From Sulfurimicrobium sp031426915 (GTDB lineage Bacteria; Pseudomonadota; Gammaproteobacteria; Burkholderiales; Sulfuricellaceae), in contig JASJPB010000043.1 of NCBI GenBank assembly GCA_031426915.1, forward strand, positions 1 through 64,000: a DNA stretch of 64,000 nucleotides. The letters run 5' to 3'. Under the pieces are notes generated by a model that was given only the letters and a program-made list of their open reading frames with translations, searched no databases and was not told the DNA's origin. The translations under genes and the position numbers were made by a program. Positions 55,199 to 63,917 of the stretch are shown piece after piece (position 1 is the stretch's first letter; every line of letters begins with the position of its first letter).

Positions 55199-55771
55199 TT
55201 AGGCAAATGCTCGCTCGGAAGTATCGGCGACTGATAACAATTCCACAAAGCGCTCGCCGGCCTCGCGTAATTCGCCGTCATTCAGGATAGTTTCCACGTG
55301 GCCGTCGGGATGCATAAACAGCCGCGCACGCGTCAGCCTTCCTGCGATCTGCTCTTCCGTTTCCCGGCCGCGAGCGTGCAGTCTTGCGGCAAGAACTTCG
55401 GGCGAAACGGTGACCAGAACCGCCGTCAAGGCCGGGTAGCGGCGCCTGGCTTCTGGCAGATACTCTCGGGAGCCGTTCATCACCACGTTGCAACCTTTTG
55501 CCAGCCAGAGATTGATTTCCCGGCCGATGCCATAGCGCAACCCATGGCTACCCCAGTGCATGGCGAAGAGACCGGTATTGAGGCGGGCATCGAATTCGTC
55601 CTCTGTCAGAGCGACGTGATTCTCCCCGTGAAGTTCCACCGGCCGAGTAATGTAGCGGTGGGCGAAGACCACACCAGGGTCAGCTGCAAGACGTTCCCGC
55701 CCATAACGCATCAGGCTGTCCTTGCCGCTGCCGGAAGGGCCGATGACGTAGAAGAGTTTTCCCTCAGCCAT
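55199..55771 (-). CDS. phnN: Ribose 1,5-bisphosphate phosphokinase
   Basis: PhnN, 190 aa, phosphorylates ribose 1,5-bisphosphate to PRPP, returning the sugar to nucleotide metabolism. P-loop GPSGSGKDS at about residues 11-19; RYITRP and GSHGLRYGIG match guanylate-kinase-like PhnN. ATG 55771 is chosen (MAEGKLFYVIG); longer reading enters phnM. It overlaps phnM by 8 nt. Confidence 0.94.
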   Translation of the reverse strand: MAEGKLFYVIGPSGSGKDSLMRYGRERLAADPGVVFAHRYITRPVELHGENHVALTEDEFDARLNTGLFAMHWGSHGLRYGIGREINLWLAKGCNVVMNGSREYLPEARRRYPALTAVLVTVSPEVLAARLHARGRETEEQIAGRLTRARLFMHPDGHVETILNDGELREAGERFVELLSVADTSERAFA

Positions 55772-56918
55772 GATCGAAACGTGCCTCAAATACAAGTTTC
55801 CCAGCAGAGAAGACGCTGCTCGCCTGCACCAGTCCGTTGACGTGTGCGACTGACACGAGATCGGCCCGCTTACCGACTGCAATCTCGCCTCGATCGGTAA
55901 GTCCCGCGGCGCACGCCGGGTTGATACTAACCAGACGTACCGCATCGGCGAGGCTGATCCCCGCTAGCTCAGGCAAGCGAAATACAGCCACGATCAAGGC
56001 GGCTGGGTGATAGTCGGCGCATAAACAGTCGGCGACGCCAGCCATGACGGCATCTAGCGCCTTTACCGCACCGGACTGGCTCTTGCCGCGCAGAATATTG
56101 GGAGCGCCGAACACCGTGCTCATGCCTCTACTGCGTGCGGCGCGAGCAGATTCGAGATTGATTGGGAATTCAGAGATGCCTACGCCCAAGCTATGCAGTG
56201 TCTCGACCTTCTCCGGCGTATCGTCGTCGTGACTGGCAACATGGATGCCTTTTTTCCTTGCAGCTTCGATCAGCAGGCGGATACGCGTCATCGCACCATC
56301 GGCCTGAGCCAGCTTGTTCTCGACCAGCGTATCGAGTTCAGCCTCCGATTTTTTGTAGGATCGCGCCAGATAATCGCGGTAGGCCGCGATGTCCTTGAAC
56401 TGCCCCTGACCGGGTGAGTGGTCCATCACGGAGAGCAAATGCATCTCGTCAGCGGCCATCAATTCGAGCAGCACTTCCGGCGCCGTCGGATCGGTGACCT
56501 CGTAACGACAATGCACCCGGTTATCCACCAGCCCATGCGGATTCCAGGCATGGACAGCCCGGGCAACCGAGGCGGCAAAGGCATTGTTGCGCACGCCAAG
56601 CTCTTCGTTGGCGAAGGACAGTGCGTGAAAAACCGTTGTCACACCAGCAGCGGCATTGCGCTTGTCTGCTTGGGCACAGGCAAAATCAAGTGGAAAATGC
56701 ACATTCGGGCGTGGTTCGACTTCTTTCTCAAGCGCATCGCAATGCAGGTCGATCATGCCGGGGATCAGCGTCTTGCCGCGCAAGTCGATGGCTTGTACTC
56801 CGTTGCCGGACTCGGGGTTGATCGCGGCGATCATGCCGTCTTCGATCAACAATGCGGCGTTCTCGAGTACGGCATCGCGGAGTACCACGCGGGCGCCAGT
56901 CAGATAAAGCTTGTTCAT
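55764..56918 (-). CDS. phnM: Ribose 1-methylphosphonate 5-triphosphate diphosphatase
   Basis: PhnM, 384 aa, amidohydrolase-fold enzyme that removes pyrophosphate from alpha-D-ribose 1-methylphosphonate 5-triphosphate. Metal-binding HxD is His59-Cys-Asp61 (IDLHCDALEKEVEPRP); further ligands lie in VMDHSPGQGQF, VASHDDDT and CADYHP. It overlaps phnL by ATGA and phnN by 8 nt. Confidence 0.95.
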   Translation of the reverse strand: MNKLYLTGARVVLRDAVLENAALLIEDGMIAAINPESGNGVQAIDLRGKTLIPGMIDLHCDALEKEVEPRPNVHFPLDFACAQADKRNAAAGVTTVFHALSFANEELGVRNNAFAASVARAVHAWNPHGLVDNRVHCRYEVTDPTAPEVLLELMAADEMHLLSVMDHSPGQGQFKDIAAYRDYLARSYKKSEAELDTLVENKLAQADGAMTRIRLLIEAARKKGIHVASHDDDTPEKVETLHSLGVGISEFPINLESARAARSRGMSTVFGAPNILRGKSQSGAVKALDAVMAGVADCLCADYHPAALIVAVFRLPELAGISLADAVRLVSINPACAAGLTDRGEIAVGKRADLVSVAHVNGLVQASSVFSAGKLVFEARFDHG

Positions 56919-57637
56919 GCGATCTCCTTGAGGATTTCATCGACGGCAGGCGGCGGCGCTAGTTCGACGACCTGATTGGCCAGCCGGCGGGTCGTTTCTG
57001 GGTGGTGAAAAATGGCGAGCATAGCCGTTCCTTCGGACTTCAAAGCTTCGATAAGGCCAATCACGCATTCGGCGGTTTTAGGGTCGAGGCTGGCGGTCGG
57101 TTCGTCGAGCAGCAGCAAACGGGGCTTTGCGATAAAGCCGCGCGCCAGGTTGACTCGCTGGCGTTCACCGCCGGAAAATGTTGCCGGTGAAACGCTCCAC
57201 AGACGCTCCGGCAGGTTCATGGCCGAAAGCAACTCGGCAGCGCGTTGTCTTGCCTCATTGCGCACGGCGCCAAGGCTGAACAGCGGTTGTGCCACGACAT
57301 CGAGTGTCGACTGACGGGGAAGGCAATGCAGAAACTGGGTGACGAAGCCGATCTCACGGCGCCGAAGTTCCAGTATCTGGTGCTCACTAGCCAAGGCCAG
57401 ATCCAGTTCATGTCCCAGTGCATTACGATAGAGAATGCGACCTGCACTCGGCAAATAGCTGCGGTAGATGCCCTTTAGCACAGAGGATTTTCCGGCACCG
57501 GTCGGGCCGACCAGTGCCGTCAATTCGCCAGAGCGCACCGTAAAGTTGACATTATGCGAGGATGGGATCAGTTTGTTCTGCTCATGCAACTGGAAATGCT
57601 TGCCGTAGCTTTCGACCTGAAGAATGGGGGGAAGCAT
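56915..57637 (-). CDS. phnL: C-P lyase system ABC protein PhnL
   Basis: PhnL, 240 aa, ABC ATPase without membrane partner; together with PhnGHI it supports formation of the ribose-methylphosphonate triphosphate. Walker A GPTGAGKSS, signature FSGGERQRVNLARG, Walker B LLLLDEPTASLD. It is preceded by AGGAGG and separated from phnK by 11 nt, one of the few real gaps in the operon. Confidence 0.94.
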   Translation of the reverse strand: MLPPILQVESYGKHFQLHEQNKLIPSSHNVNFTVRSGELTALVGPTGAGKSSVLKGIYRSYLPSAGRILYRNALGHELDLALASEHQILELRRREIGFVTQFLHCLPRQSTLDVVAQPLFSLGAVRNEARQRAAELLSAMNLPERLWSVSPATFSGGERQRVNLARGFIAKPRLLLLDEPTASLDPKTAECVIGLIEALKSEGTAMLAIFHHPETTRRLANQVVELAPPPAVDEILKEIA

Positions 57638-57648
57638 GTCGTCCTCCT

Positions 57649-58479
57649 TTAAAGGGCAGAAGCCACCAGCCGCTGTGTATAAGCGTGCTGGGGGTCTTCC
57701 AGGATTTGATCGGTTAGTCCCGATTCGATGACGCGGCCATATTTCATGACGATAGCGCGCCCGGTCAGCAGGCGAATGACGCCGAGGTCGTGGGTGACGA
57801 CAACCATGGCGGTCTTTAACTCCTGCTGGATTTCCAGGATCAGGTCGAGAATGCGCGCCTGCACCGAGAGGTCTAGTCCGGTGGTCACTTCGTCAAGGAA
57901 CAGCAGCGGTGGCTGGGTAGCCAGCGCCTTGGCTATCTGCACGCGCTGCTGCATGCCGCCGGAGAAGTTCTTCGGCAAATCATCGACCCGGGAAAGCAGC
58001 ACCTCGGTGCGCGCCAGCAGCGCCTTGGCTCGTTCGCGGATGGCGCCGTAGTCCATCAGATCGCTCATCAGCAACCGCTCGGCAATGTTGCCGCCGGCGG
58101 TAATGTTGAAATTCAGGCCCAGATTCGGATTCTGATAGACCATGCCGAAGCGGTGGTTGCGCAGCCAGCGCTGCTGGGCGGCATTGAGCGAGAACAGGTC
58201 GTGCTGCTTGTCGCGATCATAGAAAACCGCTTCCCCGCCAGAAGGCGCCTGGTCGAAATAAAGGTTCTTCACCACCGTCGACTTTCCGCTGCCTGATTCA
58301 CCCATGACGCCCAGAATTTCCCCTTCGAAAAGGTCGAAGGAAACATCGTGGATGGCGACGATGCTGCCGCAGTAAGGGCAAAGATTGGTATCCGCTTCCG
58401 GGCCCGTTGATTCGATGCATTGTGGGCAGCCTGGACCATAGATCTTGCTCAAATTGCGGACTTCGAGAATCTTGTTCAT
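57649..58479 (-). CDS. phnK: C-P lyase system ABC protein PhnK with zinc-ribbon insertion
   Basis: PhnK, 276 aa, ABC ATPase that docks on the PhnJ subunits of the C-P lyase core complex. Walker A GESGSGKST, signature FSGGMQQRVQIAKAL, Walker B LLFLDEVTTGLD. Compared with E. coli PhnK (about 252 aa) it has an N-terminal insertion with Cys18-x2-Cys21-x12-Cys34-x2-Cys37 between the first strand and the Walker A region, a likely zinc ribbon. It overlaps phnJ by ATGA. Confidence 0.94.
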   Translation of the reverse strand: MNKILEVRNLSKIYGPGCPQCIESTGPEADTNLCPYCGSIVAIHDVSFDLFEGEILGVMGESGSGKSTVVKNLYFDQAPSGGEAVFYDRDKQHDLFSLNAAQQRWLRNHRFGMVYQNPNLGLNFNITAGGNIAERLLMSDLMDYGAIRERAKALLARTEVLLSRVDDLPKNFSGGMQQRVQIAKALATQPPLLFLDEVTTGLDLSVQARILDLILEIQQELKTAMVVVTHDLGVIRLLTGRAIVMKYGRVIESGLTDQILEDPQHAYTQRLVASAL

Positions 58480-59369
58480 GCCGTTTCTCCCTGAACTGTT
58501 CCCTCGGTTTCTTCAACGTGCATGAGTTGCTCGTCGCACCAGTCACTGTCCGAACATTGATAGGCTTTGTTGCCGGAATCGCTGACGAATTCGTCGAGGA
58601 AAGAATTCATGCATCCGCAACGGGCGCATGCGCGACGTTTCCGCAAAGCATCGCGGAAGTCTTCGACACGGAAGGGTACGTCAGAAAAGGCCAGCGGCTC
58701 CGCCCTTGTATGTGGCGGTACGGCGTAAATCTTCTTCTCGCGCCCGGCACCGAACAGGATCAGCGCAGCCGACTCGTTGAGTTTCGGTACGTCCCAACGC
58801 GGAATAGGTGAAGGGTCGATGACGTAGTGGCCATTGATGCGTGTGGGATAGCGGTGCGAAATGGTAATCTCGTCGAACTTGACGATATCCTCGTAGAGCT
58901 TGACCAGCAGGCGCGAGTAGTCTGCCTCGCCGTGCATGGTCTTGCGCTTGTCTTCGGAAGGCTCGACGACCACCAGCGGGTCGGGGTAAGGCACTTGCAG
59001 GACAATGATCTGCTGGGCCGTCAGCGGCAGTTCCGGGATGCGGTGGCGAGACTGGATGAGAGTGCTCTCGGCGGTTTTTGTGGTCGTCGAGATGCCGGGG
59101 CAGGTCATCTCGATGAACTGGCGCAGATTGACCGCGTTCACCGAATCGTCTGAGCCCTGGTCGATGACCTTGAGTGCCTCATCGGGGCCGATCAGCGACA
59201 GGGTCAATTGCAGGCCGCCGGTGCCAAAACCGCGCCCCATAGGCATTTCGCGCGAAGCGTAGGGTACCTGGTAACCAGGGATGGCGATGGCCTTGAGAAT
59301 GGCGCGGCGCACTTCCTTCTTGGCATATTCGTCGAGGAAGCCGAAGTTGTAGGCATTTGTGGCGCTCAT
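58476..59369 (-). CDS. phnJ: Carbon-phosphorus lyase PhnJ (radical SAM)
   Basis: PhnJ, 297 aa, cleaves the C-P bond of ribose 1-methylphosphonate 5-phosphate by radical SAM chemistry, releasing methane when methylphosphonate is the substrate. The cluster-binding and catalytic cysteines are Cys248-x2-Cys251-x20-Cys272-x5-Cys278 (CARC ... CSDSDWC). ATG 59369 (MSATNAYNFGFLDEYAKKE) is the family start; a longer reading extends into phnI without homology. It overlaps phnI and phnK by 4 nt each. Confidence 0.96.
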   Translation of the reverse strand: MSATNAYNFGFLDEYAKKEVRRAILKAIAIPGYQVPYASREMPMGRGFGTGGLQLTLSLIGPDEALKVIDQGSDDSVNAVNLRQFIEMTCPGISTTTKTAESTLIQSRHRIPELPLTAQQIIVLQVPYPDPLVVVEPSEDKRKTMHGEADYSRLLVKLYEDIVKFDEITISHRYPTRINGHYVIDPSPIPRWDVPKLNESAALILFGAGREKKIYAVPPHTRAEPLAFSDVPFRVEDFRDALRKRRACARCGCMNSFLDEFVSDSGNKAYQCSDSDWCDEQLMHVEETEGTVQGETA

Positions 59370-60478
59370 GCGGGCTCTCCCGATTTCTGCTGCGTTGTGC
59401 GCAAGCGATCCAGGTCTGACTGGAAGGTGACGTAGTGCGGCATCTTGTAATGGGAAGCAAAACCCATGGAATCGACGCCGTCGACATGCAGAAGCACGAA
59501 CTCGGGGTCTTCCGACGGGTTGTCGGCGCCGTCCTTCATGCCTTTTTGTAAGGCACGGTCGAGAATCGCCATTGAAATGGCCTTGACCTCGTTGTGGCCG
59601 AAACAGGCGCCGTAGCCAATGGTGAACACCGGTTTGCCGCCGGTTTCCGTGGCGTCGTACATCGCCACCACCTCGCATTCGGTCATCAGCACTTCACCGG
59701 CTTCGGTGAGTTCGCCGGTGACCGGATGCGGCAAAAGCACAGGCAAGTAACCGACCCGCAGTTCCGCCACAGTCGGATGCACATCTCCATAGCCGCGCAT
59801 GTTGGAATAGGCGATGGCCAGCAATGACCCGGTTTCCGCCCGCGCCATGGTGGCCAGAGCGGCCGAACGAGGTACGGGAAACACCAGGGGTTCGCGGGTG
59901 ATATCGAATGCTGGCTGGTGCCTGGCACCCGTGACCGGGGGCAGCAAGCCTTCCGCGCGCAGAGCATCGAGCACCTTGGGAAAGCTGTCCGGCAACCGTG
60001 CTTCCGGGCAGCTTTCCAGCCACTCGCGTGCCACGGCCCGGAAGGCCTCCAGAGATTCGTCCATCAATTCCAGCCGTAGCAGGCGCAGGGCGTAATCCGG
60101 TGTCGGTCCGAGCATCTGCCCGCCGGGAATTTCCTTGAAGGCGGATGAGATGCGGCGAATCAGCCGCATGCGTGAGGTGTCGAGGGCCGGTGTCGCGGAC
60201 AGGCGCGGCCGGGTGGAACGCCAGGCGCGTAGCGCGAAAGCGGCTTCCAGCGTGTCGCCCAGGCTTTGCTTGATAGCGAGCGCGGCGAACTGCGGGTGAT
60301 ATACCCCGCCCTCGGAGACAACGCGATCTACCAGGTGGCGCAATTGATGCAGAATTGAGTTGATGGCGAGGGGTTCGGCGCGGTCGCTCGACAGGCCCTC
60401 TTCCGTGCGCAGGTATTCGGTGACGGAGGCGGCACTGGCAATGGCCCGGCCGCCGCCCTTGATGGCAACATAACTCAT
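59366..60478 (-). CDS. phnI: C-P lyase core subunit PhnI
   Basis: PhnI, 370 aa, nucleosidase/transferase subunit that replaces adenine of ATP with the phosphonate, aided by PhnG, PhnH and PhnL. It begins MSYVAIKGGGRAIASA and contains LLPHPVTGELTEAGEVLMTECEVV-type sequence and GYGACFGHNEVKAI. Overlaps phnH and phnJ by ATGA. Confidence 0.95.
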   Translation of the reverse strand: MSYVAIKGGGRAIASAASVTEYLRTEEGLSSDRAEPLAINSILHQLRHLVDRVVSEGGVYHPQFAALAIKQSLGDTLEAAFALRAWRSTRPRLSATPALDTSRMRLIRRISSAFKEIPGGQMLGPTPDYALRLLRLELMDESLEAFRAVAREWLESCPEARLPDSFPKVLDALRAEGLLPPVTGARHQPAFDITREPLVFPVPRSAALATMARAETGSLLAIAYSNMRGYGDVHPTVAELRVGYLPVLLPHPVTGELTEAGEVLMTECEVVAMYDATETGGKPVFTIGYGACFGHNEVKAISMAILDRALQKGMKDGADNPSEDPEFVLLHVDGVDSMGFASHYKMPHYVTFQSDLDRLRTTQQKSGEPA

Positions 60479-61041
60479 GTCAGAAGACTCCCATGCGCCA
60501 CAAGCGTCGTGCGCGGCAGCGCAACGATGTGTTTTGAGTCAAAGAAAATAAAGTCGACACCGAGGGGAAAAGCGGCGACCCAATCGGCTCGGCGATGAAT
60601 CCAGTCGGCATGCAATCCGGAAAAGCGCAAAGTGCGCCGTCCGCTAACGCCGGGACCGTCGAGCTCAATTGACAAGGGTCCGCTGCCCACCGCATCGACC
60701 GCAATCAGCAAGGTCGCGCCGAATTCCGGACTTTCCAGGCTGCCCATGGCGGGCTGGAAGTCAGGTGCCCGGCCACCGTCGAGCACAACGTAACGCGCCG
60801 CTTCCGCCGTGCCGCGCCGTGCCTGAAGCAACGACCAATCCGCTGCTGTGATTTGATTATGGGGGTCGGCAAGCGTCGCTTCGCCGTCCATCAATGTCGC
60901 CAGTACAGCGCGTTGTGCGGTGTCGCCTTCGATCCAGCCCGTCAGATCACACACTTCACCTGGACGCGAAAAGGCCTCAACCAATTCGCGAAAGATGGAT
61001 TGCTGGATGCTTCCCTGCCAGATGCTTTCAGTCTTCATCAT
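60475..61041 (-). CDS. phnH: C-P lyase core subunit PhnH
   Basis: PhnH, 188 aa, core-complex subunit with a PLP-transferase-like fold but no cofactor. Recognised from QQSIFRELVEAFSRPGEV, DGEATLAD and HIVALPRTT at the C-terminus. Its start overlaps the end of phnG by 14 nt; an ATG one codon in (60...-side MKTESIW) is equally possible. Confidence 0.93.
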   Translation of the reverse strand: MMKTESIWQGSIQQSIFRELVEAFSRPGEVCDLTGWIEGDTAQRAVLATLMDGEATLADPHNQITAADWSLLQARRGTAEAARYVVLDGGRAPDFQPAMGSLESPEFGATLLIAVDAVGSGPLSIELDGPGVSGRRTLRFSGLHADWIHRRADWVAAFPLGVDFIFFDSKHIVALPRTTLVAHGSLLT

Positions 61042-61495
61042 CTTCGTCCTCCGTATTGTTCAGCATGGCAAAATCGACTCGTGTCGCTGCCAGCATGGCG
61101 CTGCGGCGATGGTCAGCTTCGCTGCGTTGCTGGGCACCGGACTCCACATGCTGGGAGACGGCCTCCCAGCCAGGGAGTCGCGCTGCAAGAATGGCGTCCA
61201 GAATGGCCAGCGAACGTGCGAGATCGGCATCGTCAGCCAGTACCTGCGCTCCACCCTCGGCTCGGCGGCCGTCGGCAAGGCCTAATTCGAGACGACAAGC
61301 GGAAAGTGGAAACTCACCCAGGTAATAAGGCTCGTGAAAAGCCCCATCGGTCAGTGTCAGCAGACCCAGCCCAGCTTGCGGCAAACTCATGAGTTTTACT
61401 TCGAAATCGGCCACCAGTTGCTCGGCCAGCGTGTTCAAGAGGGAAATCGGATGGGCAGTCAGTGCCCTGATCCAGTCTTTTCGTTCAAGGTTCAT
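61028..61495 (-). CDS. phnG: C-P lyase core subunit PhnG
   Basis: PhnG, 155 aa, small subunit of the PhnGHIJ core. MNLERKDWIRALTAHP, LGEFPLSACRLEL and GGAQVLADDADLA fit the family. It ends in an acidic tail EDEDDED that coincides with the overlap into phnH. ATG 61495 shares its last base with the phnE2 stop, so translation is coupled. Confidence 0.92.
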   Translation of the reverse strand: MNLERKDWIRALTAHPISLLNTLAEQLVADFEVKLMSLPQAGLGLLTLTDGAFHEPYYLGEFPLSACRLELGLADGRRAEGGAQVLADDADLARSLAILDAILAARLPGWEAVSQHVESGAQQRSEADHRRSAMLAATRVDFAMLNNTEDEDDED

Positions 61496-62304
61496 CAACC
61501 CAGTCTCCTTCGCAACCACGCCGAGGCGTAGTCGATGATCAAAATGGTGGCCAGAATGACCAGAATCAGCGCCGCCGATTGGTTGTACTCGAACAGGCGC
61601 AAGGTATCGTGCAGCGCCAACCCGATACCACCGGCCCCCACCAGCCCGAGTACGGAAGCCATGCGCACGTTGCGATCCAGGATGTAGAGGACGTAGCCGA
61701 GCGCTTCTCGCAGAATCGATGGCCAGCCGGCATACATAACCATCTGCGGGAAATTGGCGCCGGTGGACGCCACCCCTTCGCACACTCCTTTGTCCACCCG
61801 CTCCAGGCTTTCGGCGAAGAACTTGCCGAGAAAGCCCGCCGTATGCACGCCAAGCGCGAGTGCTCCAGGTAACGGTCCCAGTCCGAGAGCCGCAACGAAG
61901 ATCAGTGCAAGTAGCAGATCCGGCATCGCACGCATGAAGTTGAGGGCTTCCCGTGCGATGCGGTAGGTCACGGCATTGGGTGCGAAATTGCGCGCGGCGA
62001 GCGGTGCCAGGAAAAATGCAACCAGCAGAGCGAACACCGTTCCCCAGAGTGCCGTGGCCAGGGTAATACCCATTAGTGATAGATATCTAGACAAGTCAGA
62101 GAAATCAGGCTGCCCGTAGCGGCTGAAATACTCACCGATGTCTGCAACGCCGTAGGCAAGGCTTTCGAAGGAGATTTCCAGATCCCAGACAATCACCCAG
62201 AGGGTGGCCAGCATCGCAGCCAGCCAGACCGGCATCGGATTGCGCGGTTTCGGCGGGAGAGATTCCGCAGGCGGGCGAACCAATTTCAGGTTATGGAGGC
62301 TCAT
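61495..62304 (-). CDS. phnE2: Phosphonate ABC transporter permease PhnE (second)
   Basis: 269 aa inner-membrane permease with about six hydrophobic segments; the cytosolic coupling segment reads GVHTAGFLGKFFAESLERVDKGVCEGVASTGA, typical of PhnE. The N-terminal 25 residues are Pro-rich and cytosolic. It overlaps phnE1 by ATGA and phnG by 1 nt. Paired permeases probably form a heterodimer with PhnC. Confidence 0.93.
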   Translation of the reverse strand: MSLHNLKLVRPPAESLPPKPRNPMPVWLAAMLATLWVIVWDLEISFESLAYGVADIGEYFSRYGQPDFSDLSRYLSLMGITLATALWGTVFALLVAFFLAPLAARNFAPNAVTYRIAREALNFMRAMPDLLLALIFVAALGLGPLPGALALGVHTAGFLGKFFAESLERVDKGVCEGVASTGANFPQMVMYAGWPSILREALGYVLYILDRNVRMASVLGLVGAGGIGLALHDTLRLFEYNQSAALILVILATILIIDYASAWLRRRLG

Positions 62305-63116
62305 TTTTGTTTCCCGTGGATGATCCGGCTGCGCAAGCTGTCGGATGCACGATCAAGTGCGGTGACCACCAGATAGATGGACAGCGCGATCAGGAGCAGC
62401 CGCTCGTACTGGAATAGGCGCATCGACATCACTAGGTCATAACCGATGCCACCGGCGCCGACCAGGCCGAGGATGGCGGCAGCGCGCAGGTTGTGATCGA
62501 GGATATACATCACGGTGCCGACAAAGTCGGGCAAGGCTTGGGGCAGCATGGCGAACAGACGCACCTGCATCCAGCCCGCGCCGTGTGCCCGCACGCCTTC
62601 GACCGCCTTGTGGTCCACAACCTCGATGGCTTCGGCAAAGAACTTGCCCATGAAGCCCACGGTCACGAAGGCCAAGGCCATGACGCCCGGCAGTGGGCCG
62701 AGGCCTACCGCCGACACGAAAACCAGCGCCCATACCAACTCGGGCAGGGCACGCATCAGGCTCAACAAGTCGCGCGTCAGCCGATAGACGACGATATGCG
62801 GCGTGGCGTTGCGGGCGGCCAGGATGCCCAATGGCAGGCTGAGAATAATGGCGATGGCGGTGCCCAGTACCGTCATTTCGATGGTTTCGAGCATCTTCGC
62901 CAGTAGTTGCGGCACATAGTCCCAGTCGGGCGTGACGAACATCTGCCCGGCGAAGCTGATCATCCTGCCGATGGAACCGATCATGCGAACAAAGTCCACC
63001 TCTACCACGGGTGCCGTCAGCCAGAGCGTGCATAACAATGCCAGCACGCCGCCGATCAGCGGCAGCGGCAGTAGCCCGTTAGGCGTAGGCCAGCGCCATG
63101 TCGAGACTGTTGTCAT
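62301..63116 (-). CDS. phnE1: Phosphonate ABC transporter permease PhnE (first)
   Basis: 271 aa permease, paralogous to the neighbouring PhnE; coupling segment FVTVGFMGKFFAEAIEVVDHKAVEGVRAHGA. The ATG 63116 start makes a 38-nt overlap with the end of phnC, much longer than the other junctions; no better start is seen before the first membrane segment. Confidence 0.92.
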   Translation of the reverse strand: MTTVSTWRWPTPNGLLPLPLIGGVLALLCTLWLTAPVVEVDFVRMIGSIGRMISFAGQMFVTPDWDYVPQLLAKMLETIEMTVLGTAIAIILSLPLGILAARNATPHIVVYRLTRDLLSLMRALPELVWALVFVSAVGLGPLPGVMALAFVTVGFMGKFFAEAIEVVDHKAVEGVRAHGAGWMQVRLFAMLPQALPDFVGTVMYILDHNLRAAAILGLVGAGGIGYDLVMSMRLFQYERLLLIALSIYLVVTALDRASDSLRSRIIHGKQK

Positions 63117-63858
63117 CTTCGATGCCTTCCCGTTGGTAGATGGTGCGCAGCATAGACTGCGTCATTTGTTCGGGGCTGCCGTCAAAAACGATCTTCCCGC
63201 TATTCATGCCGATAATGCGATCGGCAAAGCGCCGCGCCAGGTCCACCTGATGCAGATTGACCACGACCGTAATGCCGTCACGGTCACAGATTTCCCGCAA
63301 CAGAGCCATGATTTCCTCGCTAGACACCGGATCCAGGCTGGCGACCGGCTCGTCGGCGAGGATAACCTTGGGCTGCTGCGCCAGCGCACGGGCAATGCCG
63401 ACACGCTGTTGCTGTCCGCCCGATAACTTGTCGGCACGGCTCCAGGCCTTGTCGGTCAGGGCAACGCGGGACAGCGCCTCCTGGGCGATACCCATGTCTT
63501 CCTTGCGAAAGAGGTAAAATACGCTGCCGACCCATGAGCGGTGCGCCAGTCGTCCAGTCAGGACGTTAGTCACGACCGAAAGACGATCCACCAGATTAAA
63601 CTGCTGAAATACCATGGCCACCTTGGACCGGATGCTGCGTAGTTTTTCCCCGACAACAGACTCTCCACCGATACACACTTCGCCGGTGGTTGGGGTCTCC
63701 AAGCCATTCATGAGGCGGAGAAGCGTGGACTTCCCCGCGCCACTTGGCCCTAACACGACGGTGAAACTGCCTGAGCGAATCTCTGTATTGACGCCTTTAA
63801 GCGCTTCAAAACCGTTGGGGAAGCGCTTTGATACGGATTGAATGGAAATCGCGGACAT
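63079..63858 (-). CDS. phnC: Phosphonate ABC transporter ATP-binding protein
   Basis: PhnC, 259 aa. Walker A GPSGAGKST, signature LSGGQQQRVGIARAL, Walker B VILADEPVASLD, and the switch His in VVNLHQVDLA. It energises import by the two PhnE permeases using substrate delivered by PhnD. AGGAGAAG precedes ATG. A palindrome lies between it and phnD. Confidence 0.95.
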   Translation of the reverse strand: MSAISIQSVSKRFPNGFEALKGVNTEIRSGSFTVVLGPSGAGKSTLLRLMNGLETPTTGEVCIGGESVVGEKLRSIRSKVAMVFQQFNLVDRLSVVTNVLTGRLAHRSWVGSVFYLFRKEDMGIAQEALSRVALTDKAWSRADKLSGGQQQRVGIARALAQQPKVILADEPVASLDPVSSEEIMALLREICDRDGITVVVNLHQVDLARRFADRIIGMNSGKIVFDGSPEQMTQSMLRTIYQREGIEDDNSLDMALAYA

Positions 63859-63881
63859 GAGTTCTTCTCCTTTAGTCAGGA

Positions 63882-63904
63882 AGGCGGGTCACAGTGACCC
63901 GCCT
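63882..63904 (-). promoter_or_regulatory. Perfect palindrome between phnD and phnC
   Basis: AGGCGGGTCAC (63882-63892) and GTGACCCGCCT (63894-63904) pair perfectly around one central base. It sits in the only sizeable spacer of the operon (59 nt). No T-run follows in either direction, so an mRNA-stabilising or processing hairpin that raises phnD relative to the rest is more likely than a terminator; a protein-binding operator is another option. Confidence 0.6.
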
Positions 63905-63917
63905 CACCTGAAACACT

